Shown piece after piece: positions 1 to 6,910 of a stretch of 20,598 nucleotides of DNA (the stretch's first letter is position 1; each line of letters starts with the position of its first letter). The translations under genes were made by a program, and so were the position numbers. Below the pieces are notes generated by a model. It worked only from the letters and a program-made list of their open reading frames with translations, did not search any database and had not been told where the DNA came from. The stretch comes from Bacteroidota bacterium (GTDB taxonomy: Bacteria > Bacteroidota > Ignavibacteria > Kryptoniales > JAKASW01), in assembly GCA_021789755.1 (NCBI GenBank), contig JAJYJD010000027.1, forward strand, positions 1 through 20,598, in the 5' to 3' direction.

Positions 1-120
1 TTGTCAGATCATGTTAAAAACCTGGACTGGAAACAAAGCAACACAAAATTTATTGAGAAATCTCCTAAAGCCGTTGTGCTGCAAGTCCAGAAGAATATTC
101 AAAAACTTTTGACTGAATAG
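1..120 (+). CDS. C-terminal fragment of an unidentified protein, weakly like a ValRS C-terminal arm
   Basis: Frame 1 is open from the window edge to TAG at 118-120 and gives the last 39 residues of a protein whose start lies outside. The tail is lysine-rich and probably helical. A stretch of the form L-x-x-K-x-S-N-x-x-F-I-x-x-S-P-x-x-VV lines up with the usual valyl-tRNA synthetase C-terminal coiled-coil arm (SNxxFxxxAPxxVV). The part after VV is only about 14 residues, shorter than usual, and the segment is AT-rich compared with the window's core genes. A chance match to another coiled-coil protein is therefore quite possible. That the frame is coding is likely; the family is a guess from one short motif. 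Confidence 0.4.
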   Translation: MSDHVKNLDWKQSNTKFIEKSPKAVVLQVQKNIQKLLTE

Positions 121-147
121 GCTTGTAAGAAACCTGAAGTAGGTTAA

Positions 148-276
148 GTGAGCAATAATCCGGCAATTTATAAATACCGTTCAGTTGAGCTCCTCTTTTA
201 TTTATGGGGAAGGCAACATTTTATTCCGGTCGAAATTCTAGAAATCGATCAAGCTTATAGTCTGTATCTTTTGTAA
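148..276 (+). pseudogene. N-terminal fragment of a frameshifted HNH endonuclease gene
   Basis: A short frame opens with GTG at 148, soon after an in-frame TAA, with a weak AGG upstream. It encodes about 42 residues, starting V/M-S-N-N-P-A-I-Y-K-Y-R-S-V-E-L-L and running through W-G-R-Q-H-F-I-P-V-E-I-L-E-I-D, and ends at TAA 274-276. It overlaps the open part of the HNH reading frame (from 242), which is shifted by +1 and has no ATG, GTG or TTG before its first Cys codons. The simplest reading is that both pieces were one protein and an indel lies between about 242 and 274. A separate small leader peptide is possible but less likely. Confidence 0.4.
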
Positions 277-319
277 CGCTTCGGAAGATTTTAGTGAAGA
301 GCATATAATTCCTGAAAGC

Positions 320-1168
320 TTGGGTGGCTCGATAATCGCAAGAAATGTCTGTCGGAGGTGCAATAGAGTCTTGGGAAGTCAAGTAGACGCAGAGTTAACG
401 GAACATCGCAACATATACGATGCCTATAAACAGCTGGGCCCTAACGACTTTGATTTGAGTTTCCAATTTATGGATTTGTCTCTTAGCTTGCCGAATGGCA
501 ATAAGACAAAGATGCCAAAGAGGAGCGATGATGCCAAGATACCTGTAAATAGAATAGGACAGGATAAATTTGTTGTTGATGAGAACAATTCTGATTTTGT
601 AAAAAAATATATTCGTTCGAAATCAAAGGATAAAAATCTGTCACTGCCAGAGACAAGGAGAGCAATTTCTGATTATATGGAATGGGCTAAGCGCAAAGAA
701 CCATCGATATATGAAGACAACGTGGTAGAACTGAAGATTGGTCTCGAAAAAGGGGAAGGGTTGCATAATAACATAATGAATGCAAAAACGCCCTCCAGAT
801 TTATTGCAAACTCTTGTGCGGAGTTCTCTAACCTTTTTGGAATTGGCTCAAAGGTTACAAATATAGCGGAGATTAAAAAATATGCGAGATATAATGGTGA
901 AAAAGGCTTATTGGAATTCTTCCAAGAAATAGGCGCAAACGTGAAAGCATTACCGTTGCACCTGATAAGATTCACTGAGTCCCAATACATTATCACTTTC
1001 TTTGCGCAAGTCTCATTTGCTGTAGAGATTCTTTGGAACTCGGATGTACAGAAGTTGTCTTTTGTGAATGATATTGAAAAGAAAAAACTATTTTATGCGG
1101 TCGAAGAAACGGGAAATCTAAGACTCACTAACAAAGAGTTTGATCGTTGGAATGCAACGGTCGGTTGA
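320..1168 (+). CDS. HNH endonuclease family protein, 5' end disrupted
   Basis: The first usable start codon in this frame is TTG at 320, but the homologous coding frame clearly begins earlier, after a TAG at 239-241. Upstream of 320 it reads C-I-F-C (codons 263-274), then S-E-E-H-I-I-P-E-S-L-G-G. This continues into V-C-R-R-C-N and G-S-Q-V-D. CxxC, the EH pair, GG, CxxCN and xVD are the hallmarks of a zinc-stabilised HNH nuclease module. A start at 320 would drop the first CxxC and the catalytic His, so that product should be inactive. The remaining ~240 residues form a domain I do not recognise. Such proteins are often accessory or defence-associated; that role is not shown here. The gene is AT-rich and converges on the ABC-F gene with a 9-bp gap. 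Confidence 0.65.
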   Translation: MGGSIIARNVCRRCNRVLGSQVDAELTEHRNIYDAYKQLGPNDFDLSFQFMDLSLSLPNGNKTKMPKRSDDAKIPVNRIGQDKFVVDENNSDFVKKYIRSKSKDKNLSLPETRRAISDYMEWAKRKEPSIYEDNVVELKIGLEKGEGLHNNIMNAKTPSRFIANSCAEFSNLFGIGSKVTNIAEIKKYARYNGEKGLLEFFQEIGANVKALPLHLIRFTESQYIITFFAQVSFAVEILWNSDVQKLSFVNDIEKKKLFYAVEETGNLRLTNKEFDRWNATVG

Positions 1169-1177
1169 CTAACCGCC

Positions 1178-3142
1178 TCATGTCTTCATCCTTTCAATCT
1201 CCTCCGTCAACTCTCCCCACCTGAAATACTTGTTCTCCAATTTGCCCTCCAGGCTCTTGTACTCGATGGTCGCATTTTTCGCCTCCTCACCGTTCTTGTA
1301 GAAATCCGGATCCGCCATCACCCGTTCGATTTCTTTCCTGCGGCTCTCCATCCATGAGATTTCTTTTTCAAGTATCGTCAGCTCTTCCTTCAGCGGCCTC
1401 AACTTTTTGGAAAGTTCGTTCCTTTTCTCCGCTTCGACTCGCCGTCGTTCTTTGGTGGGCAGCTCTGCGTTCGATCTCTCGATCCCTCTTTCCCCGTTTC
1501 TCCCATTCTCCTTGTCCCAGATTCTCTCTTTCTCTGCCTCTTGCCTCTTCCTATACAGATAATCGCTCACGTTACCGGGAAAAGTCCTGACTTTCCCATG
1601 GCTGAACTCGGCAACTTTGTTGACTAACGGATCCAGGAACGCCCGATCATGCGACACTATCACAAATGTACCTTCGTACCCCTTCAGCGCATCCTGCAGC
1701 ACTCTCTTGGACCTCATGTCCAGGTGATTTGTGGGCTCATCCATGATCAGAAAGTTAGCCGGCTGAAGAAGCATTTTTGCGAGAGCAAGCCTGCTTTTTT
1801 CTCCCCCGGAAAGAACCGAAACTTTCTTGAAGACATCATCGCCACGAAATAGGAATGCACCTAATATTGTCCGGAGCTTACTACGGATTTCTCCCGTCGC
1901 AACGCTGTCAACAATGCCGAGCACATCACTTGATAGGTCAAGCTCCTCTGCCTGGTGTTGCGCAAAATAGGAGGGCGTAACGTTATAGCCGGTCTTGATC
2001 TCCCCGGAGTCAACCGGCTCGGCTCCCGCAAGAATTCTGACAAATGTGGACTTGCCGGCGCCGTTCACGCCGACCACCGCGATACGATCTCCTCTCTCGA
2101 TTGTATAATCGAGGCCGCCGAATACGAGTTTAGATCCGTAACTTTTGTGAACACCTTTCAGCTCCGTTACAATGCTGCCGCTTGCCCGCGCCTGCGGAAA
2201 GTGGAAATGGATTTCCTCTTCCTCATCTTCAATCTCGATATGGTCGATCTTTTCAAGCTGCTTTATTCGGCTCTGTACCTGTCTCGCCTTGGTGGCTTTA
2301 TATCTGAATCGTTCGATGAACTGCTCGGTCTGTTTGATCTGTTGCTGTTGGTTTTTATAAGCGTTCACCTGCTGTTCGCGCCGTACCGCTTTCTCCTTCT
2401 CATAGAACGAGTAGTTCCCCGAATACTCTGCAAGCCTCCCGAGACTGAACGCCCACGTCCTTTTCGTAAGGTTGTCGAGGAAGGCACGATCGTGGGATAC
2501 AAGAAGAACCGCTCCGTTGTAATCTGTAAGCTTCCCCTCGAGCCATTGGAGTGATTCGATGTCCAGATGATTGGTCGGCTCATCCAAAAGGAGAACCGAC
2601 GGTTCCCTGAGGAGCAGCTTCGCCATCTCTATCCTCATTTGCCATCCGCCGCTGAACTCGTCGGTCTGCCTCTCAAAATCATACTCCGAGAAGCCAAGAC
2701 CGATCAGGACCTGCTCGATCTTGGATTTCATCCGGAAAGCATCGAGGTCCTCAAGCTTATGCTGGAGCTCGCCGAAAACTTCGAGCGCGTCCATGTAATC
2801 CGCAGTCGAGGGATCAAGCTCCTCAAGGCGTCTATGCGCCTCATCCATTTCTTCACGTACCTGGATGACATCTTCAAATGCGGACTCTGCCTCCTGATAC
2901 AGTGTCCTGCCGGAGGAGGTGATTCCCTCCTGGGGAAGGTAGCCGACTGTGACGTAGTGCGCCTTGTTTATGCTTCCGGTGTCGGGTTCAGAGATATCGG
3001 CTACGATTCTAAGAAGGGTGGATTTTCCGGCACCGTTCGGACCGACAAGGCCGATGCGGTCGTGTGGCCCGATGGTGAATGATACATCGCGGAAAAGATA
3101 GCGATCTCCGAATTGTATGGTTATGTTTTTTGCGCTTAGCAC
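1178..3142 (-). CDS. ABC-F family ATPase (ribosome-associated, Uup/YdiF-like)
   Basis: This 654-residue soluble protein has two fused ABC ATPase domains and no membrane segments, as in ABC-F translation factors that act at the ribosomal E site. Domain 1 has Walker A GPNGAGKST (about 34-42), signature SGGWQ (164-168), Walker B LLLDEP and SHDR (216-219). A charged helical linker (about 245-300), the P-site-tRNA interaction region of the family, precedes domain 2. Domain 2 has GVNGAGKST (358-366), LSGGEKS (444-450), IMDEP and SHDR (497-500). Residues about 535-654 form a Uup-type C-terminal coiled coil. The start is GTG, which places the Met just before the first beta strand L-S-A-K-N-I-T-I. An AT-rich tract at about 3161-3179 may carry its promoter. 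Housekeeping versus antibiotic-resistance type cannot be settled here; the full CTD favours Uup/YdiF-like. Confidence 0.93.
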   Translation of the reverse strand: MLSAKNITIQFGDRYLFRDVSFTIGPHDRIGLVGPNGAGKSTLLRIVADISEPDTGSINKAHYVTVGYLPQEGITSSGRTLYQEAESAFEDVIQVREEMDEAHRRLEELDPSTADYMDALEVFGELQHKLEDLDAFRMKSKIEQVLIGLGFSEYDFERQTDEFSGGWQMRIEMAKLLLREPSVLLLDEPTNHLDIESLQWLEGKLTDYNGAVLLVSHDRAFLDNLTKRTWAFSLGRLAEYSGNYSFYEKEKAVRREQQVNAYKNQQQQIKQTEQFIERFRYKATKARQVQSRIKQLEKIDHIEIEDEEEEIHFHFPQARASGSIVTELKGVHKSYGSKLVFGGLDYTIERGDRIAVVGVNGAGKSTFVRILAGAEPVDSGEIKTGYNVTPSYFAQHQAEELDLSSDVLGIVDSVATGEIRSKLRTILGAFLFRGDDVFKKVSVLSGGEKSRLALAKMLLQPANFLIMDEPTNHLDMRSKRVLQDALKGYEGTFVIVSHDRAFLDPLVNKVAEFSHGKVRTFPGNVSDYLYRKRQEAEKERIWDKENGRNGERGIERSNAELPTKERRRVEAEKRNELSKKLRPLKEELTILEKEISWMESRRKEIERVMADPDFYKNGEEAKNATIEYKSLEGKLENKYFRWGELTEEIERMKT

Positions 3143-3176
3143 TTCTGGTCGTTCTTCGAAACAATAAATATAAATA

Positions 3177-3238
3177 AAACCGGCGGAAGAAAAGACAGAC
3201 GACTTTACACTCCCGGCCCGCTCCGATCCCGCCGGTTT
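3177..3238. repeat. 10-bp perfect inverted repeat in a divergent intergenic region
   Basis: AAACCGGCGG (3177-3186) is matched by CCGCCGGTTT (3229-3238) with 42 bases between. It lies between the divergent ABC-F (-) and GNAT (+) starts, next to an AT-rich tract (about 3161-3179). It could fold in the ABC-F leader RNA or bind a regulator. The loop is long, so function is uncertain. Confidence 0.35.
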
Positions 3239-3331
3239 GAAATTCGCTGACGGGCAACTATCTTAACAGGCCAATTCGTCGATTGATCCAATTACGATGC
3301 GAACTCATCAAACTTCCCGGGAGGAACCCCG

Positions 3332-3784
3332 ATGGGGACCAAAATTATTGCAATCCGCCCTGCCGTGCTTTCAGATGCGGATCGTATTGCTGAGTTGTGT
3401 GTTCAACTCGGCTACAACGCCTCGGCTGAAATAATGAAGAGGCGACTTCAAAAGACGCTGGAGAAAGCCGACACTGCAGCGTTCGTCGCCGAACAAGATT
3501 CGTTCATCGCAGGTTGGATCCAGGTAAGTATCAGAGACGCGATAGAATCAGGAGAATCAGCCGAGATTACCGGGCTTGTAGTCGATGAGACTGCCCGCGG
3601 CAATGGAATTGGTGGAAGGCTGGTTAAAGAAGCCGAAGATTGGGCCGCTGCCCTCGGTCATCAAACAGTAAGGGTACGCACAAACGTCGTCAGAACAGGA
3701 GCGCGCAGTTTCTACCATCGTCTTGGGTTCGAGGAGACTAAGCAACAGATTGTTTTCTCCAAACGCCTTTTGTCTGAAACTTAA
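3332..3784 (+). CDS. GNAT family N-acetyltransferase
   Basis: This is a 150-residue single-domain acetyltransferase expected to move an acetyl group from acetyl-CoA to an unknown amine. Motif A is clear: the beta4 strand I-T-G-L-V-V-D is followed by the pyrophosphate loop RGNGIG (89-94), which fits R/Q-x-x-G-x-G/A. Motif B is A-R-S-F-Y-H-R-L-G-F (124-133), whose Tyr is the usual general acid. ATG 3332 follows a good Shine-Dalgarno GGGAGG at 3319-3324. The gene is monocistronic, divergent from the ABC-F gene and convergent with the M28 peptidase gene. The substrate cannot be told from sequence or context. Confidence 0.9.
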   Translation: MGTKIIAIRPAVLSDADRIAELCVQLGYNASAEIMKRRLQKTLEKADTAAFVAEQDSFIAGWIQVSIRDAIESGESAEITGLVVDETARGNGIGGRLVKEAEDWAAALGHQTVRVRTNVVRTGARSFYHRLGFEETKQQIVFSKRLLSET

Positions 3785-3811
3785 TATTCCCCAAGCGGGC
3801 ACCGGACATCA

Positions 3812-3868
3812 GGTGACACAGAGAACGAGACGACTCTACTACGAATCCGACCGTGTCTCTGTGTCACC
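3812..3868. repeat. 13-bp perfect inverted repeat between convergent genes
   Basis: GGTGACACAGAGA (3812-3824) pairs exactly with TCTCTGTGTCACC (3856-3868) across a 31-base spacer. It sits in the 101-bp gap between the stops of the GNAT (+) and M28 (-) genes. It may act as a bidirectional stem-loop terminator, though there is no U-tract and the loop is long. It may instead be a copy of a dispersed palindromic element. Confidence 0.55.
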
Positions 3869-3885
3869 GACAGCATGACCGCTCT

Positions 3886-5973
3886 TTATTTACCAATCAT
3901 CCCCAGTATCCGGTCCTCCTTCTGCGCCGCGTTCTTCAACGCCGTAGACAGGATTTCTATCTCCTTTCCCAGAAGTGTGGGATCATTGTCCTCTATTGCC
4001 CTTGCAACTCCGGGCAGCGGCTGGCTCGCGTAGCCCGTGTAGAAGCCGGGTGCATAGATCTGGTGCTTGAACCAGGGGCTCTTCGGCAGGCCGGTCTCTT
4101 GTGTGAAAGCACGTTCTACTTCCATGAGGGTCGCATTGATTCTCGCATACTCGGCCGGGCCGGCATTGTGGATGTTCGCGTCCACTTCCTCAGCGACCTT
4201 CTGAAATTCCGCGCAAGCTTCTATGGCGGGAGAGAAGTCCGTTGATTTCAACAGCTGATTCTCACTCGCACGTTTCTGGCGCTCTTTTATGTATTCGCTA
4301 ATCTGCTTGGAGTAATCGGAATACCTGAATGGCAATATATTATCGTCCGCCAGTCTCATCGCTGCAATCCCGAGCACCTTTGCCACGGTTGCGTGATACT
4401 CGAAGGTCGGGTCTCCCCAATGCTCCATCCAGTAGAAATCATCGAGCATGGAATGATAAACTCCATACGGCCCGCCGAATCCGAAGTCGAATGCCGGCAC
4501 CCCGATATGATCGAGGAAGACTGTGTAGTCCGAACCGCTCCCCAATCTTCCCAGCTTCGTCGCAGCCGTATCGGGAACAACGTTGTCCTTCTCGAAAGTC
4601 TTTTTGTTTTGGTCCGCGTACCAGGCATCGAAAACGCTCATCCCGGTCTTCGGGTCCTTTACTACCTTTGTTACATTCATGATGAATTTGTCGAGCGACG
4701 GAACCGCGCTCGCGCCGAAAACTGTCCCGCTCACGGGTGCGTCGATGTTAATGTATGCCACGGCATCTTTTGAAAGATCTTCCGTATTCTGTTCGCCCCA
4801 CTCGGTTGATCCGATGAGACCGTATTCCTCACCGTCCCAGGAGCAGAGGACGATCGTTCTCTCGGGCTGCCATCCTGATTTTATGAGTTGACCGAGGCCG
4901 CGGGCCGTTTCGAGAAGCGATGCCGTTCCACTGTTTGGGTCGACCGCGCCGTACACCCACGCATCACGGTGATTTCCCACAATAACTTTCTCGTCAGGAT
5001 ATTTCTTCCCGGGAATTGTCCCGATAACGTCCCAGATGGGTTTTATTTCGTAATCCATGTCGAGCTTCATGTGAACTTCCGTGCCGCCCGGTCCGATGTG
5101 GTATGCGAACGGCAATCCTCCCTGCCAATCATGAGGCACGACGGGCCCGGCAAGGTTGCTCAGGAGTTTCTCCGCGTTGCCGTATGAGACAGGCATACAG
5201 GGGATGTGAGGGAGATCTGTTACCTGGCTGAGAGGAATTCGCTTTGCATCTTTTGTCGAAGCATATCCCGGAGTCAATGGGTCTCCCGGATAAATCGTGA
5301 GGTCCTGTATACTGCCGCGCTGGACCGCAGTCCAGGGACGCATCGGCCCGTCAGGGTAGATGTCACCCTGGTCATAACCGTCATCGGCGGGATCGGAATA
5401 GATGATCACTCCTGCCGCGCCGTGCTCTTCTGCGACTTTCACTTTTATCCCCCGGAAACTTCTTCCATACCTGACAAGCATTATCTTGCCCTTCACATCG
5501 ATGCCGAGCTTGTGGAGGACCTCGTAGTCCTCGGGCAGCCCGTAGTTCGCGTATACTATCTGCCCGGATATGTCACCACTGGGCGAGTATGCGTTAAAGG
5601 GCATGACGACGTTTGAATTGTAGGTGTCTTTATCCCATCTCCATCCCCCTTCGTTGAGGTCGAAGTTGCACTTCTCCGGGGCAGTCATCTCGAGTGTCTC
5701 GGACTTGGGATATGGAAGGTAAACATAATAGGTGACGATCTTTGCCGATATCCCGTATGTGTCGAACCGGTTCTTCACGAAAACAGCCAGCGCACTGTCG
5801 TCTGCACTCCCGGCGACATGCGGCTGCTGGGTTAGGATAAAAAGATTCCTTCTGCAGCTGTCGGCTTTCGGAATCCGTAGGAATTCCTGCTCGAAGTTGG
5901 CTGCCTGCTGGCCGTACAACGTTATCGCGGAGAGGAGCAGAAGGAATGAAGCATACAGTAGGTGCTTTTGCAT
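3886..5973 (-). CDS. Secreted M28 metallopeptidase, glutamate carboxypeptidase II (PSMA)-like
   Basis: This 695-residue zinc exopeptidase is expected to trim N-acylated or acidic peptides outside the cytoplasm. An N-terminal signal peptide (1-21: short KH, then hydrophobic LLYASFLLLLSAITLYG) is followed by a PA insert (about 140-280, with G-K-I-M-L-V-R-Y-G and GAAGVIIYSDP), the M28 catalytic domain and a C-terminal transferrin-receptor-like dimerisation domain (about 550-695). All expected di-zinc ligands and the catalytic base are visible: H335 (GNHRD), D345 (VDPNSG), E382 catalytic and E383 (DGEEYG), D411 (NIDAP) and H507 (VYHSML). This matches human PSMA H377/D387/E424/E425/D453/H553. The start is fixed by AAGGAG, 9 bases upstream of ATG. 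It is divergent from the tetR-type gene, with no sign of a joint role. Confidence 0.93.
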   Translation of the reverse strand: MQKHLLYASFLLLLSAITLYGQQAANFEQEFLRIPKADSCRRNLFILTQQPHVAGSADDSALAVFVKNRFDTYGISAKIVTYYVYLPYPKSETLEMTAPEKCNFDLNEGGWRWDKDTYNSNVVMPFNAYSPSGDISGQIVYANYGLPEDYEVLHKLGIDVKGKIMLVRYGRSFRGIKVKVAEEHGAAGVIIYSDPADDGYDQGDIYPDGPMRPWTAVQRGSIQDLTIYPGDPLTPGYASTKDAKRIPLSQVTDLPHIPCMPVSYGNAEKLLSNLAGPVVPHDWQGGLPFAYHIGPGGTEVHMKLDMDYEIKPIWDVIGTIPGKKYPDEKVIVGNHRDAWVYGAVDPNSGTASLLETARGLGQLIKSGWQPERTIVLCSWDGEEYGLIGSTEWGEQNTEDLSKDAVAYINIDAPVSGTVFGASAVPSLDKFIMNVTKVVKDPKTGMSVFDAWYADQNKKTFEKDNVVPDTAATKLGRLGSGSDYTVFLDHIGVPAFDFGFGGPYGVYHSMLDDFYWMEHWGDPTFEYHATVAKVLGIAAMRLADDNILPFRYSDYSKQISEYIKERQKRASENQLLKSTDFSPAIEACAEFQKVAEEVDANIHNAGPAEYARINATLMEVERAFTQETGLPKSPWFKHQIYAPGFYTGYASQPLPGVARAIEDNDPTLLGKEIEILSTALKNAAQKEDRILGMIGK

Positions 5974-6006
5974 ATGATTGAGCTCCTTTTTTAAGAAATC
6001 ATCGAA

Positions 6007-6035
6007 AAGTTAGAATGCGGGTCGCGTAAATCCAA
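6007..6035 (-). promoter_or_regulatory. Candidate sigma70-like promoter for the M28 peptidase
   Basis: On the minus strand TTGGAT (6030-6035) and TAACTT (6007-6012) are 17 bases apart, about 35 bases before the ATG at 5973. Both boxes are imperfect, so this is a candidate based on spacing and position. Confidence 0.35.
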
Positions 6036-6077
6036 TTGTTTTCGCCACTTCAGCCGGACCGTGTGGTAATGGCTCAC

Positions 6078-6106
6078 TTGACACCTTCGCATAAAACCGT
6101 TTAACT
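6078..6106 (+). promoter_or_regulatory. Candidate sigma70 promoter of the TetR-RND efflux operon
   Basis: A consensus -35 TTGACA (6078-6083) is followed after exactly 17 bases by TTAACT (6101-6106), a weak -10. Transcription would start near 6113. This lies directly before the palindrome at 6117-6135 and about 50 bases before the regulator's ATG. Confidence 0.5.
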
Positions 6107-6116
6107 TAAGTTCAGC

Positions 6117-6135
6117 CACTGACCCGCAGTCAGTG
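6117..6135. promoter_or_regulatory. Palindromic operator candidate for the TetR-family repressor
   Basis: CACTGAC (6117-6123), a five-base centre CCGCA, then GTCAGTG (6129-6135) form a perfect 7+5+7 palindrome. It sits just downstream of the predicted -10 and upstream of the regulator gene, where an autorepressor would block the operon. Size and symmetry fit TetR-family operators. Confidence 0.5.
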
Positions 6136-6166
6136 TATGTCACAGGGCCTCACATAGGAGCAAACA

Positions 6167-6910
6167 ATGGGAATACCTGAGCGCAAAGAGCGTGAGAAGC
6201 TCATGCGTCGGGAGACGATACTCGGAGCCGCCGAAAGCGTGTTCTTCGATAAGGGTCTCCGCGCCGCCACACTCGACGAGATTGCCGACAAGGCAGAGGT
6301 CAGCAAAGGGACAATCTATCTTTATTTTGCGAGCAAGGAAGACCTGTACTGTTCATTGATGACAAAAGCTCTAATCCTTCTTCTTGACACGTTCAGGGAA
6401 TTCAGGCCCGAAGACGCAGGTCCTGAAACGGCACTCAGGAGGTTTGGCGAGGCTTATTTCGATTTCAGCAGCAGACATTCGCATCTGTTCAGGATGCTTG
6501 CAGCTGTTGAGAGTCCCGCAATAACGGAACATGTGTCACACGAAGTTTTTTCGGCGCTTGAAGAAGCAAGCGACAAAGTTCTAAGCTATGTAGCCACGTA
6601 CGTACAAAAGGGGATTGATGAGGGCGCTTTCGGTAATGAGATCTCTTCACACGAAGCGGTCGTGCTCTTTTGGGTGTCGCTGAGCGGTCTCCTCAATCTG
6701 AAGGAGCGATCCCTTGCCATGAAGAGGGTAAATGGCCTGAACGCCGACTCGATTATCGGATCGGTAGATTTTGATACTCTCTACAAGAAATGCCAGGATT
6801 ACCTCCTGACCGTTCTCTCGCAGGGCAAACGACGGGCCGCAAGACTTCGTACTGAGCCGAAAGCATCGGGGCGGCCTATCAAGGAAGCAAAGGCATTGAG
6901 ACGAAAATGA
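6167..6910 (+). CDS. TetR/AcrR family transcriptional regulator
   Basis: This is a 247-residue repressor. The N-terminal TetR DNA-binding domain (about 15-62) contains T-I-L-G-A-A-E-S-V-F, then the helix-turn-helix T-L-D-E-I-A-D-K-A-E-V-S-K-G-T-I-Y-L-Y-F (35-54) and S-K-E-D-L. The helical C-terminal part (about 75-215) is the ligand and dimer domain, and a basic tail of about 25 residues follows. ATG 6167 has AGGAG at 6156-6160. Its stop overlaps the start of the adaptor gene (ATGA), so it leads the efflux operon and probably represses its own transcription through the palindrome at 6117-6135, with relief by a pump substrate. The ligand is unknown. Confidence 0.9.
   Translation: MGIPERKEREKLMRRETILGAAESVFFDKGLRAATLDEIADKAEVSKGTIYLYFASKEDLYCSLMTKALILLLDTFREFRPEDAGPETALRRFGEAYFDFSSRHSHLFRMLAAVESPAITEHVSHEVFSALEEASDKVLSYVATYVQKGIDEGAFGNEISSHEAVVLFWVSLSGLLNLKERSLAMKRVNGLNADSIIGSVDFDTLYKKCQDYLLTVLSQGKRRAARLRTEPKASGRPIKEAKALRRK

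Noticed and set aside
1955..2554. Plus-strand frame (199 codons) inside the ABC-F gene
   Set aside because: It lies within the two-domain ATPase on the other strand and has no domain signal of its own.
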